Program-made: the position numbers and the translations under genes
Part shown: positions 34,396-44,288 of the stretch, in pieces
How the letters are laid out: each line of letters starts with the position of its first letter
Numbering within the stretch: the first letter of the stretch is position 1
The notes under the pieces: model-generated
Database searches by the model: none
Seen by the model: the letters and a program-made list of their open reading frames with translations, nothing else
Told to the model about the DNA's origin: nothing
Origin: Streptomyces sp. TSRI0281
Lineage (GTDB): Bacteria; Actinomycetota; Actinomycetes; Streptomycetales; Streptomycetaceae
NCBI RefSeq assembly: GCF_001905125.1
Contig: NZ_LWLE01000023.1
Span: 248,001-312,000, forward strand
Length of the DNA stretch: 64,000 bases
Direction: 5' to 3'

Positions 34396-37300
34396 ATGAG
34401 CACCCGACTGATCCACCGCCCCGCCCGGACCACCCGCCCGCCCGCCACGTCCGCGCCCCGCACCATCGAGGCCCCGCCGAACCTTCCCGAGGGGAAGGCG
34501 GGCAACATCGCGATGTCGTTGCTGCCCGTCGCCGGGGTCATGTCGTCCGTCGTGATGATGACGGTCGTCCGCAACAGCCAGTTCGCGGCACTCGGCGCGA
34601 TCATCCTCGTGGTCACGATCATCGGCTCCGTGGCCCTGCTCTTCTCGCAGCGTGGCAAGGCCCAGCGCACCCGGCGCACCCAGCGCGAGGCGTACCTCGC
34701 CTACGTGGAGGACCTGCGGGAGGAACTGTCGTCCGAGGAGCGGGAGCGGCGCGAGCGTGCCGACGTGCTCAACCCCTCGCCGTACGCCCTGTACGACATC
34801 GTGCGCGATCCGGCCCGGCTCTGGGAGCGCCGTCGGGCGGACGACGACTTCCTGCGGGTGCGGGTCGGCACCGGCGAGATGCCCGTACGGGACCTGCGGA
34901 TCGCCGAGCAGGGGTCATCGGTCCTCACGCCGCCCGACCTCTTCATGCTCAACGAGGCGTCGGCGCTGACGAACCGCTTCCGCAACGGCACCGAACTGCC
35001 GCTCACCGTCCCGCTCGACCGGGTCGGCAACATCAGTGTGATCGGTCCGCGCGCCGACTGTCTGCGGGTGGCCCGCGCCCTGCTGGTCCAGGCCGCCGCC
35101 CTGCACGCTCCCGACGACGTGGCCCTCGCCGTCGCGGCGCCGGGTGACCGGATCGCGGACTGGGAATGGGCCAAGTGGCTGCCTCATCTGCTCGACCCGG
35201 AGCGGTTCGACGGTCCGGTCGCCGCCCGCCGCATCGCTCCGTCCGCGCCCCAGCTGGCCCGGCAGCTCGGCGCCGAACTACGCCGCCGGGCGTCCTACGC
35301 GGCCGAGGTCCGGCGCGGCCTGGCCGGCAAGGACGCGCTGTCGATGAACTCCCGGCTGCTGGTGGTCACCGACGGACACGGCGAGGACGCCGTCGACCTG
35401 CCGCGCCCGGACGACGCGGTCGGTCTGCGGGAGATGGGCGTCACCGTCCTTCATCTGCTCGAACAGCGGGTGCAGGAACCGGGGCACGTCAACGTACGCA
35501 TCACCGTCGACGGGCCCGATGTGACCATCGAGGACCTGCGGGCCGGGGAGCCCATAGAGGCCCGCGGCACCGTGGACGAGGTCGGCATTCCGTTCGCCGA
35601 GGGCCTGGCACGGATGCTCGCGCCGCTGCGGCTGTCCGCCGAGTCCCTGGTCGACGCCCCGTTGTCCGGTCCGGTCGAGTTCGCCTCGATGCTCGGCATC
35701 GACGACGTGGCACAACTGGATCTGCCGGCGCTGTGGGCGCCGCGCGGCGAGCGGGCGTTCCTGCGTGTCCCGATCGGTATCAGCGACTCGCACGAGCCCG
35801 TGCTCCTGGACCTCAAGGAGTCCTCGGAACTGGGGATGGGCCCGCACGGCCTGTGCGTCGGCGCCACCGGTTCCGGAAAGTCGGAGCTGCTGCGGACCCT
35901 CGTCCTCGCCCTGGTCGCCACGCATCCGCCCGAGGACCTCGCGCTGGTCCTGGTCGACTACAAGGGCGGTGCGACCTTCGCCCCGTTCGCGGACCTGCCG
36001 CATGTGTCGGGCGTCATCACCAACCTGGAGAACCAGGCGGGCCTCGTCGAGCGGGTCCACTCCTCCCTCGCCGGTGAGGTCAAACGCCGCCAGCAGGCCC
36101 TGAAGGACGCGGGCAACGTCGCCGACATCGGGGACTACGCGGCTCTGCGCGCCGAGAAGCGGCCGGATCTGGACCCGCTGCCGCATCTCTTCGTGGTGAT
36201 CGACGAGTTCGGTGAACTGCTCACCGCCAAGCCCGACTTCATCGACCTGTTCCTGTCCATCGGCCGGATCGGGCGCTCCATCGGTGTCCACCTGCTGCTC
36301 TCCAGCCAGCGCATCGAGGGCGGCAAGCTCAAGGGCCTGGACACCTATCTCTCCTACCGGCTCGGTCTGCGGACCTTCTCCGCCGACGAGTCCCGCACGG
36401 TGCTGGACACCACGGACGCGTTCCACCTGCCGCCACTGCCCGGCTTCGGCTATCTCAAGGTCGACACCAGCCACTACGCCCGGTTCAAGGCGGGCTATGT
36501 GTCCGGCGGCTACCGCGGCCCCGTGCGGCACTCCGAGGACGAGGAGACCGGCCCCCTCGCGCTGGCGTACGAGGCGTTCAACACCCTGGCCGGTCCGGAC
36601 GCGGCGCAGCCGCAGGAACCCGCGTCCCGCCGTCGCGAGACCGGGCCGACCGAACTCGGCGTCATGGTCGCGCAGCTGACCGGTGCCGCCCCGCCGGTAC
36701 GCGGCATCTGGCTGCCCCCGCTGCCCGCGGCCACCGCCCTGGACACGGTGGCCGGTCCGCTGGACATCGGCCCGCGCGGTATGCGGCTCGCCGGGGCGCG
36801 GGCGGACGGCGGCCGGGCCGGTGCCCGTCGGCAGGGCCCCCTCCTCGTACCGCTCGGTCTGCTGGACGACCCGGCCAAGCAGTGGCAGGGCCGGTGGTTC
36901 CTGGACCTCACGGTGGCCGGGGGCCACGCGGCCGTGATCGGCGGCCCGCAGTCCGGCAAGACGACACTCCTGCGCACCCTCGTCCTCTCCCTCGCGCTGA
37001 CCCACACCCCGCAGGAGGTCGGCGTCTACGGGCTCGACCTCGTCGGCGGCGGCCTGCAGGCGCTGTCGGACCTGCCGCACGTCGGCGGCATCGCGGGCCG
37101 TGCCGACCGGGAGCGGGCGGCGCGCACCGTCGAGGAGGTCCGGACCATGCTCGCGCTGCGCGAGGACCTCTTCCGCGAGCACGGGATCGACTCGGTCGAG
37201 CAACTGCGCACCCTTCACGCGGCCGGCCGGCTGCCGCAGCTCGCCTCGGCCGAGATCCTGCTCGTCATCGACGGATTCGGCGCGCTTCGCGACGACTTCG

Positions 37301-38403
37301 AGGAAATGGACGACGCGATCGGCGACATCCTCAAGCGCGGCGGCGGATACGGCATCCACGTCGTCGCGGGCATGCTGCGCTGGAACGACGTCCGTATCGC
37401 CATCCAGTCGAACTTCGGCACCCGCATGGAGCTGCGCCTGAACGATTCCGGTGAGTCGAGCATCGACCGCAAGCTCGCCGGGACGCTGTCGCCCGAGGAG
37501 CCCGGCCGGGTCCTCACCGACGGAAAGCTCTTCGCCCAGGTGGCCCTTCCCCGTACGGACGGGGTGACCGACACGGCGGACCTGGGTGCGGTCCTGGAGC
37601 GCACCGCCCGAACGCTCCGCGCCACGTGGAACGGTGACGTCGCCCAGCCGGTACGGGTGCTGCCGCACACCCTGGAGCCGCATCTGCTGCCGGGGCCGGC
37701 GGCCGAGCCCCGACGGGTGGCCATCGGACTCGACCAGAGCGCGCTGGCGCCCGTCCTGCTCGACCTGTTCCACCACGACCAGCACCTGCTGGTGATGGGG
37801 GACAGCGAGTGCGGCAAGACGAACCTGCTGCGGACGGTCGCGCACGGCCTCATCGACCGCTACGGCGAGGACGATCTGGTGTTCGCCGTGATGGACCCCC
37901 GGCGCTCCCTGCGCGGGGCGGTTCCGGAGGAGTTCAACGGGGGCTACGCGTACAACTCCAAGCTGTGCGCGGGCCTTTCCGCCGGAATCGCCACCGAGCT
38001 GGAGAAGCGGCTGCCCGACGAGAACGCGCGCCTGGAGGACCTGGAGCCGGGCAGCTGGGGCAAGGGGCCGCGCATCGTGGTGCTGGTCGACGACTACGAC
38101 GTACTGACGACCGCGGGTCAGTCGCCGCTGGCCGCGTTCCTCCCGTATATCCCCTCGGCGGTCGACATCGGCCTCCACTTCGTCCTGACGCGACGCGTGG
38201 CGGGTGCCTCGCGCGGCATGTACGAGCCGCTGGTGCAGGGGCTGCGGGAGTCGGGGGCGTCGGCGCTGCTGATGGCGGGCGACCGCAGCGAGGGCCAGCT
38301 GTTCCCGGGGGTGTACGCGTCGCAACAGGCTCCCGGCCGGGGCGTGTTCATTCGCAGGGGTCAACCGAACCGGCTGATCCAGACCGTGCGCTCACCGGGG
38401 TGA
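34396..38403 (+). CDS. eccC: type VII secretion motor ATPase EccC (three FtsK/SpoIIIE domains)
   Basis: 1335 residues. Two N-terminal membrane helices ('IAMSLLPVAGVMSSVVMM', 'LGAIILVVTIIGSVALLF') are followed by three ATPase modules with Walker A at 'GATGSGKSE' (about 488), 'GGPQSGKTT' (about 848) and 'GDSECGKTN' (about 1134). Only the first has a full Walker B with Glu ('VVIDEFGELL'). The second reads 'VIDGFG' and the third 'VLVDDYD', matching known EccC proteins, where domains 2 and 3 mainly bind substrate. As a single polypeptide it represents the fused EccCa-EccCb form. It recognises and powers export of WXG100 and toxin substrates. Confidence 0.95.
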   Translation: MSTRLIHRPARTTRPPATSAPRTIEAPPNLPEGKAGNIAMSLLPVAGVMSSVVMMTVVRNSQFAALGAIILVVTIIGSVALLFSQRGKAQRTRRTQREAYLAYVEDLREELSSEERERRERADVLNPSPYALYDIVRDPARLWERRRADDDFLRVRVGTGEMPVRDLRIAEQGSSVLTPPDLFMLNEASALTNRFRNGTELPLTVPLDRVGNISVIGPRADCLRVARALLVQAAALHAPDDVALAVAAPGDRIADWEWAKWLPHLLDPERFDGPVAARRIAPSAPQLARQLGAELRRRASYAAEVRRGLAGKDALSMNSRLLVVTDGHGEDAVDLPRPDDAVGLREMGVTVLHLLEQRVQEPGHVNVRITVDGPDVTIEDLRAGEPIEARGTVDEVGIPFAEGLARMLAPLRLSAESLVDAPLSGPVEFASMLGIDDVAQLDLPALWAPRGERAFLRVPIGISDSHEPVLLDLKESSELGMGPHGLCVGATGSGKSELLRTLVLALVATHPPEDLALVLVDYKGGATFAPFADLPHVSGVITNLENQAGLVERVHSSLAGEVKRRQQALKDAGNVADIGDYAALRAEKRPDLDPLPHLFVVIDEFGELLTAKPDFIDLFLSIGRIGRSIGVHLLLSSQRIEGGKLKGLDTYLSYRLGLRTFSADESRTVLDTTDAFHLPPLPGFGYLKVDTSHYARFKAGYVSGGYRGPVRHSEDEETGPLALAYEAFNTLAGPDAAQPQEPASRRRETGPTELGVMVAQLTGAAPPVRGIWLPPLPAATALDTVAGPLDIGPRGMRLAGARADGGRAGARRQGPLLVPLGLLDDPAKQWQGRWFLDLTVAGGHAAVIGGPQSGKTTLLRTLVLSLALTHTPQEVGVYGLDLVGGGLQALSDLPHVGGIAGRADRERAARTVEEVRTMLALREDLFREHGIDSVEQLRTLHAAGRLPQLASAEILLVIDGFGALRDDFEEMDDAIGDILKRGGGYGIHVVAGMLRWNDVRIAIQSNFGTRMELRLNDSGESSIDRKLAGTLSPEEPGRVLTDGKLFAQVALPRTDGVTDTADLGAVLERTARTLRATWNGDVAQPVRVLPHTLEPHLLPGPAAEPRRVAIGLDQSALAPVLLDLFHHDQHLLVMGDSECGKTNLLRTVAHGLIDRYGEDDLVFAVMDPRRSLRGAVPEEFNGGYAYNSKLCAGLSAGIATELEKRLPDENARLEDLEPGSWGKGPRIVVLVDDYDVLTTAGQSPLAAFLPYIPSAVDIGLHFVLTRRVAGASRGMYEPLVQGLRESGASALLMAGDRSEGQLFPGVYASQQAPGRGVFIRRGQPNRLIQTVRSPG

Positions 38404-38452
38404 AGCACACGATGAGCCACCATCGCCGAACGACGAAGGACCGGACGACCCC

Positions 38453-39871
38453 ATGACCAAGGACGTCATCGCACTCACCACCCGCATGCCCGATCCGTGG
38501 AGCGTGCTCGCGGGTCTGCTCTCCGGCGGCCCGGACAAGCTGGTCGGCACGCGGGGCGAAGGGGCCGTGGTGCAGCTCTGCGATGCGCAGGGGCGCCCGC
38601 TCGTCTCCGTCGAAGCACCGCTGCTGGTGGCCGTGGAGGGTGAGGCGGAGCGGCTGCTCGGGGCCACGCCGCCGCCGGTGCCGTACTGGTGGACGGAGGC
38701 CCGCGCCACCACGGGGGTCGCGGAGGCGGAACAGCTCGCGGGCACGTTCGCGGCGCGGCTCGCCGCGCTCGTGGGCGGCTCCGCCTGGCCCGCGGACGCC
38801 GCGGACTCGCTCGCCGTGGTGAAGACCGACGGGGTGAGCGTGGCCCCGTCGCCCGCCGCCGCGCAGCCCGCCATCGACGTACTCACCGAGAAGGTCGCCG
38901 TCGTCATCCAGGACCGCCCTGTGGTCGCGATGACGGCCTGGCTCTCCGACGCGTTCCGGGCGGCGGCCGGGGCGGGGCTGGGACTCCAGATCGTCAGCCC
39001 GGCGGGCACCACGCTCTCCCCCGCCGTACGCGACAGCCTCGGTGGCCCGCCGTCGCGGTGGATCGTGCAGGACGAGCGGGACGGGTACTACGACGGCCTG
39101 ACGGGTGCCGTACTGCGCTGGCAGGGCGCCATGTTCGCGCCGGTCGCCTCCCCGTCGGCGACGGACGACGATCCGCACACCCCGGTGGCGGCCACCTACC
39201 AGGAGGGCGCGGACACGGGTGAGCGCCAGCTCGCCCTGACCTTCCGGATGGTCCACCCGGCGGACGAGCGGCTGGTTCTGGGCGGCGGGCTGGAGTCGGT
39301 GTGGCGGGAGCTGACCGGGAAGCCGCCTGCCGGATGGGGCACGGCCGAGCCGGCGAACCTGCCGTGGTCGCCGCGCCGGCTGACCGACCTCGCGTACGGA
39401 AGGGCTCCGGAGCCCACTTGGCTGGTCGTGGTCGGCAACGGAGACCGGCCGGGCATCGCCACGGTGCGCATCACCCGTACGGAGGCGGGCGTGGAGGAAC
39501 ACGTCACGCTGGCGTTCGGCTACGGGACCGACGAGGAACCTCCGGTGGAAACCCTTCCCGGGGTCGCCGAGACGCTTGCCACCCGGCACCGCCTTCAGTC
39601 GATGCTCGTACAAGTTCGCAAAGCCCGACGCGATGTGTCCGTACCGGCGCGCTTCGAGGGCCCGGGAGTTCCGCTGGCCTTCGTCCTCGGCTCGGAGGAG
39701 GTGCGCGAGTTGCCCGGAGACCGCGCACGCCGCACGCCCCTGCCCGAACCGCCCGTCCCGCTCGGCCCGAAGTCCCGGCCTGCCCTGTACTACCCGTTGC
39801 CGGGCGACCCTTCGGACCTGTCGGGCTGGCAGGACTTCGAACGCCTGATGCGCCATCTCAGAGGCGCCTAG
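38453..39871 (+). CDS. DUF6177 family ESX-associated protein
   Basis: 472 residues with ATG 38453 and GAAGGA upstream. No signal peptide or membrane span. Motifs recalled for DUF6177 are 'MTAWLSDAFRAAAGAGLGLQIV', 'TRIT'-type repeats, 'AFVLGSEEVR' and a final 'LYYPLPGDPSDLSGWQDFERLMRHL'. Proteins of this type occur beside EccC in Streptomyces and may substitute for the cytosolic EccE/EspG-like adaptor. That role is inference. Confidence 0.75.
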   Translation: MTKDVIALTTRMPDPWSVLAGLLSGGPDKLVGTRGEGAVVQLCDAQGRPLVSVEAPLLVAVEGEAERLLGATPPPVPYWWTEARATTGVAEAEQLAGTFAARLAALVGGSAWPADAADSLAVVKTDGVSVAPSPAAAQPAIDVLTEKVAVVIQDRPVVAMTAWLSDAFRAAAGAGLGLQIVSPAGTTLSPAVRDSLGGPPSRWIVQDERDGYYDGLTGAVLRWQGAMFAPVASPSATDDDPHTPVAATYQEGADTGERQLALTFRMVHPADERLVLGGGLESVWRELTGKPPAGWGTAEPANLPWSPRRLTDLAYGRAPEPTWLVVVGNGDRPGIATVRITRTEAGVEEHVTLAFGYGTDEEPPVETLPGVAETLATRHRLQSMLVQVRKARRDVSVPARFEGPGVPLAFVLGSEEVRELPGDRARRTPLPEPPVPLGPKSRPALYYPLPGDPSDLSGWQDFERLMRHLRGA

Positions 39872-39996
39872 AGGACTCGGCCGGATGTCATGAGTCGGTC
39901 ACTGCTCAACTCTGGCCGATTGCAGATTGCAGTAGCGATGCGGAGGTTGATAGATATGAACGTGCAGACGATCTTTCGACGTGGCGGGGCAAACTG

Positions 39997-40329
39997 ATGA
40001 AGTTCGACATGGGGGCGTCGGTCCTCTCGAACCTGTTGTCGCAGTCGCAGGGAGCGAGTACGGACCTCGGCGCCCTGATCCGGCAGCTGATCGCAGCCGC
40101 GGAGCCGCTGGAGGGCAAGTTCAACGGCGCGGGCAAGGTGGCGTTCGACGACTTCAAGAACCGCTCGGACGAGATCACGGCGGCGTTGAACGCTTCGCTC
40201 TCCGGGATCCTGGGCGGTCAGTCGGGGATGGACGCGGCGTTCGGTTCGGGTGACCAGGAGCAGGGCGAGAACGCACGGACGCAGATGGCGTCCGCGAATT
40301 TCGACGCGGCGCGCTTCTCGGGCCGCTGA
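39997..40329 (+). CDS. WXG100-like ESX substrate (first of the pair)
   Basis: 110 residues, short and helical with the usual helix-turn-helix: the turn reads 'FNGAGK', where a WXG100 protein has W-x-G. The frame is open upstream, but the ATG at 39997 is the natural start. The second helix 'AFDDFKNRSDEITAALN' and a short Gln-rich tail follow. It likely dimerises with the next gene product and is exported by EccC. A 125-base leader before it may hold a separate promoter. Confidence 0.85.
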   Translation: MKFDMGASVLSNLLSQSQGASTDLGALIRQLIAAAEPLEGKFNGAGKVAFDDFKNRSDEITAALNASLSGILGGQSGMDAAFGSGDQEQGENARTQMASANFDAARFSGR

Positions 40330-40377
40330 CACCGGCCGATCTGCGGGTTTTCGTTTTCTCACGGGGAGTGATGGTTG

Positions 40378-40689
40378 ATGGCGGGCAACAGTGACCGGCG
40401 TTCGTACGACACGGGTGCGTCGACCGAGGTGCAGGGCACCATCCAGGTGGTGATCGCGCAGTTGGAGCAGGTGATCACCGCGCGGGACACCCAGGTGAAG
40501 GCGGCGATGAACGACTTCGCGGCCGATGGCGTGGCGGATGAGTACCACGGCAAGGAACTGCGCTGGAACGCGACCTCGCAGGAGGTCAGGAACATCATCC
40601 AGTTGCTGAGGACGACGCTGGAGAAGAACGACGGCACCGCCCAGCAGACGCTGGCGCGGGCGAAGGCCGCGGTGGACGGCATCGGCTGA
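40378..40689 (+). CDS. second WXG100-like protein
   Basis: 103 residues; ATG 40378 with GGGGAG upstream (a TTG three bases earlier is less likely). It is a four-helix-like, charged protein with a turn 'YHGKELRWN' in place of W-x-G and tail 'AKAAVDGIG'. Its position right after the first Esx gene and its size fit the other half of an Esx heterodimer. Confidence 0.85.
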   Translation: MAGNSDRRSYDTGASTEVQGTIQVVIAQLEQVITARDTQVKAAMNDFAADGVADEYHGKELRWNATSQEVRNIIQLLRTTLEKNDGTAQQTLARAKAAVDGIG

Positions 40690-40747
40690 GTTCGCGCTCC
40701 GCGGGTCGTGATGTGTGGGTTCGGGTGTTCAGGGGGGCGGGGCTTCG

Positions 40748-41173
40748 ATGGTGGCGTGGGATATCAAGCCGCAGGGTGTTCAGGGTCAGTTGAAGGTGGT
40801 CGGCGGGCATGCCGGTGACCTGGAGAAGGCGTTGAACGCGATGGTCAAGGCCATGTCGGAGGCGGCGCAGGCCGCAGGCACGGCGGTGCCGGGCACGGCG
40901 GCCGGCACTCCCCTGCAGGGCCCGGTGGCCCCGGGGCAGGAACCCCTCTCGCACGCCGCGATGGGCCCGGTGGCCGCGGCGCTGGGTGAGTACCTCAAGG
41001 AGCGTCAGCCGCAGCTGACGTCGATGGCGGAGCGGATTCAGGCCGCCGTGCTGGGTGCGGCCACGGCGACGAACGAGTACGTGGAAGGCGACCTGGACAC
41101 GGCCAAGCAGGCCCAGGACGCGGCGAAGTCCGTCCGTCTGGATCTGTTGAAGGATCTGGGGGGCCGCAAGTGA
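40748..41173 (+). CDS. DUF6507 family ESX-associated protein
   Basis: 141 residues; ATG 40748, with an upstream GTG possible. It is an all-helical soluble protein ('VQGQLKVVGGHAGDLEKALN', 'LGEYLKERQPQLTSMAERI'), of the DUF6507 type that accompanies ESX toxins. It likely acts as a chaperone or targeting partner for the toxin, since its stop overlaps the toxin start (GTGA at 41170-41173), coupling the two. Confidence 0.8.
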   Translation: MVAWDIKPQGVQGQLKVVGGHAGDLEKALNAMVKAMSEAAQAAGTAVPGTAAGTPLQGPVAPGQEPLSHAAMGPVAAALGEYLKERQPQLTSMAERIQAAVLGAATATNEYVEGDLDTAKQAQDAAKSVRLDLLKDLGGRK

Positions 41174-43632
41174 GCGAGAACGACCCGGTCGCGCTGGAAG
41201 GGATCCCGGTCTTCACCGGGAATCTCGCGCTGCTCGACACGCAGGTGACCGCTCTGACGAAGAGCGGGGCGACGATCTCCACGACCGCCGGTGACGTCCA
41301 CAGCAGCTTCGGCGGCCTGCAGGCCTTCTACCGGGCGCCCGAGGCGGAGCAGTTGTTCGCGACGACGAAGCCGGTCGCGGATACCGGACTTTCCCTGAAG
41401 TCGGACCTGAGCACCATCGCGAGCGCGCTGAGCACGTATTCGGACGACGCCTACCCGCTGGTCGAAAAACTCAAGGAACTGAAGCGCGACGCCGGGGCCT
41501 TCCTCGTCAAGGCCGACGCGGATGACAAATGGCGCGAGGACGGCGACCTGGTCGAGGAGAACAACAACCGCCACAACGAGATCGCCGAGACCTGGGCCGC
41601 GTTCCAGGCGGTGGAGAGGGCCTGCCACGCCAAGATCGTGGCCCTGGTCGGCGGCACCCCCCTCAAGACCGACGACGGCTCCGGCAAGGAGGGCACGTAC
41701 GGCTACGACGCCGAGGCCCTCAAGCACGCCAAGGGCCTGCCCTGGGGCGACCCGGTCGAGGAGTCCAAGCCGTGGTGGCACCTGGGCGAGCACCTCTGGG
41801 ACTTCACCAAGGGCGTCTTCGTCGACGGCGTGTGGGGCACGATCAAGGGCCTGGGCACCCTGTTCGGCACTGACGGCTGGGACGCGGCGAAGCAGGCGTG
41901 GAGCGGACTCCAGGACCTCACCACCGGCGTCATCCTCACCGTCGCCGCACCCGGCCTGCTCTGGGCCACCCCGGAGGACCGCCTGCCGGGCTTCGCCCGG
42001 GACTCGCGCAGGGCGATGAAGGAGACGGGCAAGGCGCTCCTGGCGTGGGACCAGTGGGGGGAGAACCCGTCGCGGGCGGCGGGCGCGGTGACATTCAACG
42101 TCCTGACGACCGTCTTCACCGGCGGAGCCGGCGGCGGAGTGTCCGGCGCCGGCAAGGCGGCCGTCGCGGCGAAGGCCCTGTCGTTCGCGGGCAAGGCGGG
42201 CCGGATCATCGACCCGATGACGTACGTCTTCAAGGGCGCGGGCGCGGGCCTGACGAAGATCAGCGACGTCATGGCCGGCCTCAAGGGCTCGGGCGCCGTG
42301 GAGATCCCGCCCCTGCCGGACAACATCTTCACCCTGCCGGAAGGTGCCGTCAGATTCCCCGACGGCACGGTGGACCTGCCCGCGGGCACGGCCATCCCGG
42401 ACGGAGCGGTCAAGCTCCGCGACGGCACCGTCCAACTGCCGGAAGGGGTGGTGGCCCTCCCGGAAGGAACGGTCAAGTCCCCCTTCGCCGAGGGCGCCCC
42501 GTACATGGACCGCGAAGGCCACCTCTATAACAACGACGGCAGCCTCGCTCAACTCTCCGACGATGCCCCCAACACCTCTGGCACTCATGCCCCGGTACCT
42601 GATCGATCCCTGGTCGGCGCAGGCGCGCATGCCGACGCCGGCCGCACCGGAAGCGATCTGTCCGGGGGCAGACCAGGCGGCCCCGTGCCCGGTGAGGGAT
42701 CCCACCCTGCCGGTGGGACCGCAGGCGGCACCATCCGTAATGGCCACACCGACCCCACCCCCTCAAGCGGCAACCACGTCCCGGGCCCCTCGCCTGTGGG
42801 CGGCCACTCCGCCCACGATCCAACATCCAGCGGCGCTGGCCACGGAGCCGGTGGCGGACAAGGTATCCCCCACCAGGGTGGTCACACGGGCTGGCATTCC
42901 GGCGGTCCTGACGAGTTCGGACCACCTGGCAGTGACATCGGCTCCCACAACGGCACGGGTGCAGACGGCGCCAGGACACCCGATCAGGTTCCCGTCCATT
43001 TGGAAGGCGAGCGAATCGCCCAGCAACCCAGCGGCAGGATGGCCCCCACTCAGGAGGCGGACGTGACTGCGGCTCTGACTGAGTCGAAGATCCCTCATGT
43101 AGACCAAGAACGCATGCTGACCCAACTGAGGAAGTCGCCATACGGGGCCGCTGTCGCCGATCACATCACGAACGGACATTTTGCCCGCATGCCTGGGTAC
43201 AAAAGTCTGATCTTCCAGGTAAAGCAGGGTGACATGATCCCTGCTGTCCATCAGGCCATGGAGCATGCGTCTGAACTACGGGCCAAGAGTATGGACAATA
43301 TCGAATTTGAGTTGAAGTTGCCCGAAGAAAAACTCGACCTGGATGTTTTGTCAAGATCCAAGAACGGCATCGAGTACGGCGCGCAGCTCAAGACCGTCGA
43401 GAGCGCCAACGGGATCAGCTCGGCCGTGAAGGGCATCGCTGCGAAGCAGCTGGCAGGCCCCGGAGTCAAGGTAAAGGTGGCAATTCTTGATATCCAGGAT
43501 GCGAAGGGCGCGATAACTGAGCAGGTTCTGAATAAAGTCCAGAGGGCAGCAGATCGAACCAACGCCTCCTTCGAGCTACGCTTTCAGGACGGCTCCATCA
43601 CCGTGTACCCAGCCAAAGCAGTAGAACCGTAA
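41170..43632 (+). CDS. ESX-secreted polymorphic toxin with C-terminal nuclease-like domain
   Basis: 820 residues. Residues 1 to about 120 form an Esx/LXG-like helical export domain. A long helical and hydrophobic middle ('GVISLTVAAPGLL'-like, 'GGAGGGVSGAGKAAVAAKAL') follows. At about 388-440 come short beta repeats of L-P-E-G/D-G-T-V type, then a Gly/His/Pro-rich linker (about 480-620). The last ~180 residues form a separate tip. It contains 'KLDLDVLSRSKNGIEYGAQLK', whose D..(E/Q)xK spacing resembles a PD-(D/E)xK nuclease. From about base 43060 the tip is visibly richer in A/T than the body. The toxin would be injected or secreted by the ESX system above. Tip function is inference. Confidence 0.8.
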   Translation: MSENDPVALEGIPVFTGNLALLDTQVTALTKSGATISTTAGDVHSSFGGLQAFYRAPEAEQLFATTKPVADTGLSLKSDLSTIASALSTYSDDAYPLVEKLKELKRDAGAFLVKADADDKWREDGDLVEENNNRHNEIAETWAAFQAVERACHAKIVALVGGTPLKTDDGSGKEGTYGYDAEALKHAKGLPWGDPVEESKPWWHLGEHLWDFTKGVFVDGVWGTIKGLGTLFGTDGWDAAKQAWSGLQDLTTGVILTVAAPGLLWATPEDRLPGFARDSRRAMKETGKALLAWDQWGENPSRAAGAVTFNVLTTVFTGGAGGGVSGAGKAAVAAKALSFAGKAGRIIDPMTYVFKGAGAGLTKISDVMAGLKGSGAVEIPPLPDNIFTLPEGAVRFPDGTVDLPAGTAIPDGAVKLRDGTVQLPEGVVALPEGTVKSPFAEGAPYMDREGHLYNNDGSLAQLSDDAPNTSGTHAPVPDRSLVGAGAHADAGRTGSDLSGGRPGGPVPGEGSHPAGGTAGGTIRNGHTDPTPSSGNHVPGPSPVGGHSAHDPTSSGAGHGAGGGQGIPHQGGHTGWHSGGPDEFGPPGSDIGSHNGTGADGARTPDQVPVHLEGERIAQQPSGRMAPTQEADVTAALTESKIPHVDQERMLTQLRKSPYGAAVADHITNGHFARMPGYKSLIFQVKQGDMIPAVHQAMEHASELRAKSMDNIEFELKLPEEKLDLDVLSRSKNGIEYGAQLKTVESANGISSAVKGIAAKQLAGPGVKVKVAILDIQDAKGAITEQVLNKVQRAADRTNASFELRFQDGSITVYPAKAVEP

Positions 43633-43643
43633 GGATCTTTTCA

Positions 43644-44288
43644 ATGTCGCTTCTGATGCGCGCTCCAAGGACGTGCGGCTCGTGGTTCTGGGATCTGGAT
43701 GATGTGACAGCACCAGGACTGAAAGCAGCTCTAGAGACAGCTGCTCACATGACTGCCGTTCTGCGGAGATACGAACTACTGGAACCGACGTCGCTGGAAT
43801 GGAGCTGGTTCGAGGTAGGCAAAGGAGGGCTCGGGATTCATAGCCGCCTTGATATCTTGGGGCTCTCGCTGAATGATGCAGCAATCGCAGAACAGACACG
43901 CGCATGCCGCCCGACTGGACACCCTAACGCAGAAATGTCCGAGATCCTCATTGTGGGTTCCGGCACCTGGTTCGATAAAGAGGGGGACCCTCATCGCGAA
44001 CCACGCCTGGTCGAACTGACCGTATCTCCCGATTCGATCGGCCCCTCGGCGGAGCTGTCGGTCCACCACGATGTATGGGGCGCCTATGACTTTCGAGGGG
44101 TGCCACACGCCTCCGTATACATGAACAATGCACCCCGCCTTTCCGCTGCACTACGGGATCTTGACGGCATGCTTGGAATTACGGCAGAGCCGGGCGAGGC
44201 CACCTACTTCGGAGTTGCTGAAGGCCATGGGCTCAAATCTCCCGATGTGATCGGAGGTCTCGGCCCCAATCTCACCGATTCGCTGTGA
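43644..44288 (+). CDS. probable cognate immunity protein
   Basis: 214 residues; ATG 43644 with AAGGA 8 bases before, 11 bases after the toxin stop. It is soluble and acidic with no signal. Its A/T-rich composition matches the toxin tip, so the two were probably acquired together. Motifs such as 'SWFWDLDDV', 'LEWSWFEVGK' and 'VELTVSPDSIGPSAELSVHH' do not match a family I recognise. The immunity role is inferred from position only. Confidence 0.7.
   Translation: MSLLMRAPRTCGSWFWDLDDVTAPGLKAALETAAHMTAVLRRYELLEPTSLEWSWFEVGKGGLGIHSRLDILGLSLNDAAIAEQTRACRPTGHPNAEMSEILIVGSGTWFDKEGDPHREPRLVELTVSPDSIGPSAELSVHHDVWGAYDFRGVPHASVYMNNAPRLSAALRDLDGMLGITAEPGEATYFGVAEGHGLKSPDVIGGLGPNLTDSL

Noticed and set aside
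35278..38364. A 1028-codon minus-strand frame inside eccC
   Set aside because: Mirror of the eccC reading frame; no ribosome site and no domain.
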